From Sphingobacteriales bacterium (GTDB lineage Bacteria; Bacteroidota; Bacteroidia; Chitinophagales; Chitinophagaceae), in the NCBI GenBank assembly GCA_024642285.1, contig JAHEBJ010000001.1:1-64000 (forward strand): a DNA stretch of 64,000 nucleotides, read 5' to 3'. The notes beneath the pieces were generated by a model that saw nothing but the letters and a program-made list of their open reading frames with translations, was not told where the DNA came from and did not search any database. Each line of letters starts with the position of its first letter. Position 1 is the first letter of the stretch. A program made the translations under genes and the position numbers. Shown here piece by piece: positions 62,641 to 64,000 of this stretch.

Positions 62641-64000
62641 TTAAATTGCAGGAGGCGTTTTTATTTCTTCTTCGTCCTTAGTGTCTGTTAATGGATGTGA
62701 TTCTTTTTCTCTGTTCTTTTCGGCCTCTTCTTCATCAACTATTATATCAAGTGCCTTTTTTTCTTCAAATGGCCGTTTGCCAATCAGTAATTCAACATCG
62801 CTCTTAAATAAAACTTCTTTCTTTAATAATTCCTGAGCCAGTTTTTCAACCTCGGCTTTCTTTTCAACCAACAGATTTTTTGTACGCCGATAGGCACCGT
62901 CAATCAGTTTGCGAACTTCCTCATCAATCATCTTCCCGGTTTCTTCGCTGAAAGGTTTTGTAAATACGTTCTCCTGGTTTGGATCGTAGTAACTTATATT
63001 TCCAACCTTGTCATTCATGCCGTAAACGGTGATCATGCTATAAGCAATCTTCGTGATCTGCTGCAGATCATTGCTGGCGCCTGTACTTATTTTTCCGAAG
63101 AAAATATCTTCGCTGGCCCTGCCACCAAGCGTCATACATATCTGGTCCATCAACTGGTCAGTATTATACAGGTATTGTTCTTTAGGTGTGTATTGAGCGT
63201 AACCAAGCGCAGCCGAACCACGTGGCACAACCGTAACTTTCAATAAAGGATAGGCATGCTCAAGGAACCATCCGCAAATAGCGTGCCCGGCTTCGTGGTA
63301 GGCAATGATCTCTTTTTCATCTGGAGAAATGATCTTATTCTTTTTCTCCAAACCGCCAATCACACGGTCAATAGCATCCTGAAAGTCGCTCATGTCAACC
63401 GCAGCTTTTCCTTTACGGGCAGCAATTAAAGCTGCTTCGTTACAAACATTGGCTATATCAGCTCCTGCAAATCCGGGAGTTTGTTCCGCAAGTTTATGTA
63501 CATCCAAAGTTTCTGAAACTTTGATGGGCTCTAAATGCACTTTAAAAATAGCTTCTCTTCCAACAAGGTCGGGCCGGTCGATAGATATCTGGCGATCAAA
63601 ACGTCCGGGACGCAATAAGGCACTGTCTAAAACATCGGGCCTGTTGGTAGCTGCCAAGATGATGATTCCAAGATCAGTTCCAAAACCATCCATCTCCACC
63701 AACAATTGATTAAGGGTATTTTCCCTTTCGTCATTGCTCATCATCATATTCTTACCCCTGGCTCTTCCTATTGCATCAATCTCATCAATAAAAATTATAC
63801 AAGGTGCTTTTTCTCTTGCCTGCTTAAACAAATCACGTACACGGCTGGCACCAACGCCTACAAACATTTCCACAAAATCACTTCCGCTTAAACTGAAAAA
63901 AGGAACCTGTGCTTCGCCGGCAACAGCTTTTGCCAATAATGTTTTACCCGTGCCCGGGGGACCTACCAATAATGCACCCTTAGGAATTTTGCCTCCTAAT
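62641..64000 (-). CDS. ftsH: ATP-dependent zinc metalloprotease FtsH, partial
   Basis: The 3' portion of ftsH. The frame is open through base 64000, so the start and the membrane-spanning N-terminus lie outside the window. Visible are Walker A GPPGTGKT, Walker B IIFIDEID, the second region of homology [15 protein letters not shown], and the zinc motif HEAGH in [12 protein letters not shown]. The charged C-terminal tail ends with KTPPAI. FtsH degrades unfolded or regulatory membrane proteins. The stop is 6 bases before the LUD start. Confidence 0.96.
   Translation of the reverse strand, partial: LGGKIPKGALLVGPPGTGKTLLAKAVAGEAQVPFFSLSGSDFVEMFVGVGASRVRDLFKQAREKAPCIIFIDEIDAIGRARGKNMMMSNDERENTLNQLLVEMDGFGTDLGIIILAATNRPDVLDSALLRPGRFDRQISIDRPDLVGREAIFKVHLEPIKVSETLDVHKLAEQTPGFAGADIANVCNEAALIAARKGKAAVDMSDFQDAIDRVIGGLEKKNKIISPDEKEIIAYHEAGHAICGWFLEHAYPLLKVTVVPRGSAALGYAQYTPKEQYLYNTDQLMDQICMTLGGRASEDIFFGKISTGASNDLQQITKIAYSMITVYGMNDKVGNISYYDPNQENVFTKPFSEETGKMIDEEVRKLIDGAYRRTKNLLVEKKAEVEKLAQELLKKEVLFKSDVELLIGKRPFEEKKALDIIVDEEEAEKNREKESHPLTDTKDEEEIKTPPAI

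Overview
The window reads as ordinary chromosome of a Bacteroidota bacterium, most likely family Chitinophagaceae. The signs are family-level protein content (SusC/SusD pair, a type IX secretion tail, DUF5916, two DUF2911 proteins, TIGR02757, GxxExxY, DPP-type S9 peptidase, deoxyhypusine-synthase-like protein), moderate-to-low GC, A-rich start regions without Shine-Dalgarno sequences, and many copies of the Bacteroidota -7 promoter element TAnnTTTG. No rRNA, tRNA, CRISPR array, prophage, transposase or known defence locus was found. The taxonomic call is inference from gene families; no 16S gene is present.

Layout. 1-5.2 kb: end of an LptC-like gene, ArsC/Spx-like, OsmC and SDR genes, a DUF5916 outer-membrane-type protein and a DoxX-like membrane protein. 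5.3-12 kb (minus): an S9 dipeptidyl peptidase, a VPS10/BNR propeller protein, a cyclophilin and lysS. 12-18.4 kb: DUF4197 lipoprotein, flavin reductase, a GxxExxY gene between near-identical inverted repeats, FAH-family hydrolase, fatty-acid hydroxylase, TIGR02757 and cystathionine gamma-synthase. 18.4-25.1 kb: asnB, tandem DUF2911 proteins, AcpH-like, a PepSY-like small protein, alpha/beta hydrolase and a lipoprotein. 25.2-30.1 kb: a 1326-residue exported WD40-caspase fusion, a small membrane protein and a rhodanese lipoprotein. 30.3-35.6 kb: a serine hydrolase, a T9SS cargo protein, a gene-poor stretch holding a broken small gene and a long structured hairpin, then the deoxyhypusine-synthase homologue. 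35.6-43.2 kb: M28 peptidase, rpiB, tatC, a DUF937-like protein, prfA, an amidohydrolase and recO. 43.2-53.3 kb: MMPL exporter, SusC/SusD pair, TlpA-like thioredoxin and gatB. 53.3-64 kb: PDZ protein, GNAT, alaS, M23 peptidase, MerR regulator, thioredoxin-like protein, LpxH-like phosphoesterase operon, LUD protein and ftsH (cut by the window end).

Functionally the window mixes core information genes (lysS, alaS, gatB, prfA, recO, asnB, tatC, ftsH, rpiB) with envelope and periplasmic peptide or nutrient processing. Several convergent pairs abut or overlap with no terminator, while others are separated by strong bidirectional hairpins. No complete undescribed system can be claimed. The items most worth a second look are the exported WD40-caspase protein, the 109-nt imperfect hairpin and broken minus-strand gene ahead of the deoxyhypusine-synthase homologue, the GxxExxY gene bracketed by 23-bp inverted repeats, a perfect 20-bp inverted repeat inside the coding start of the TIGR02757 gene, and a promoter placement suggesting that gatB mRNA is leaderless.
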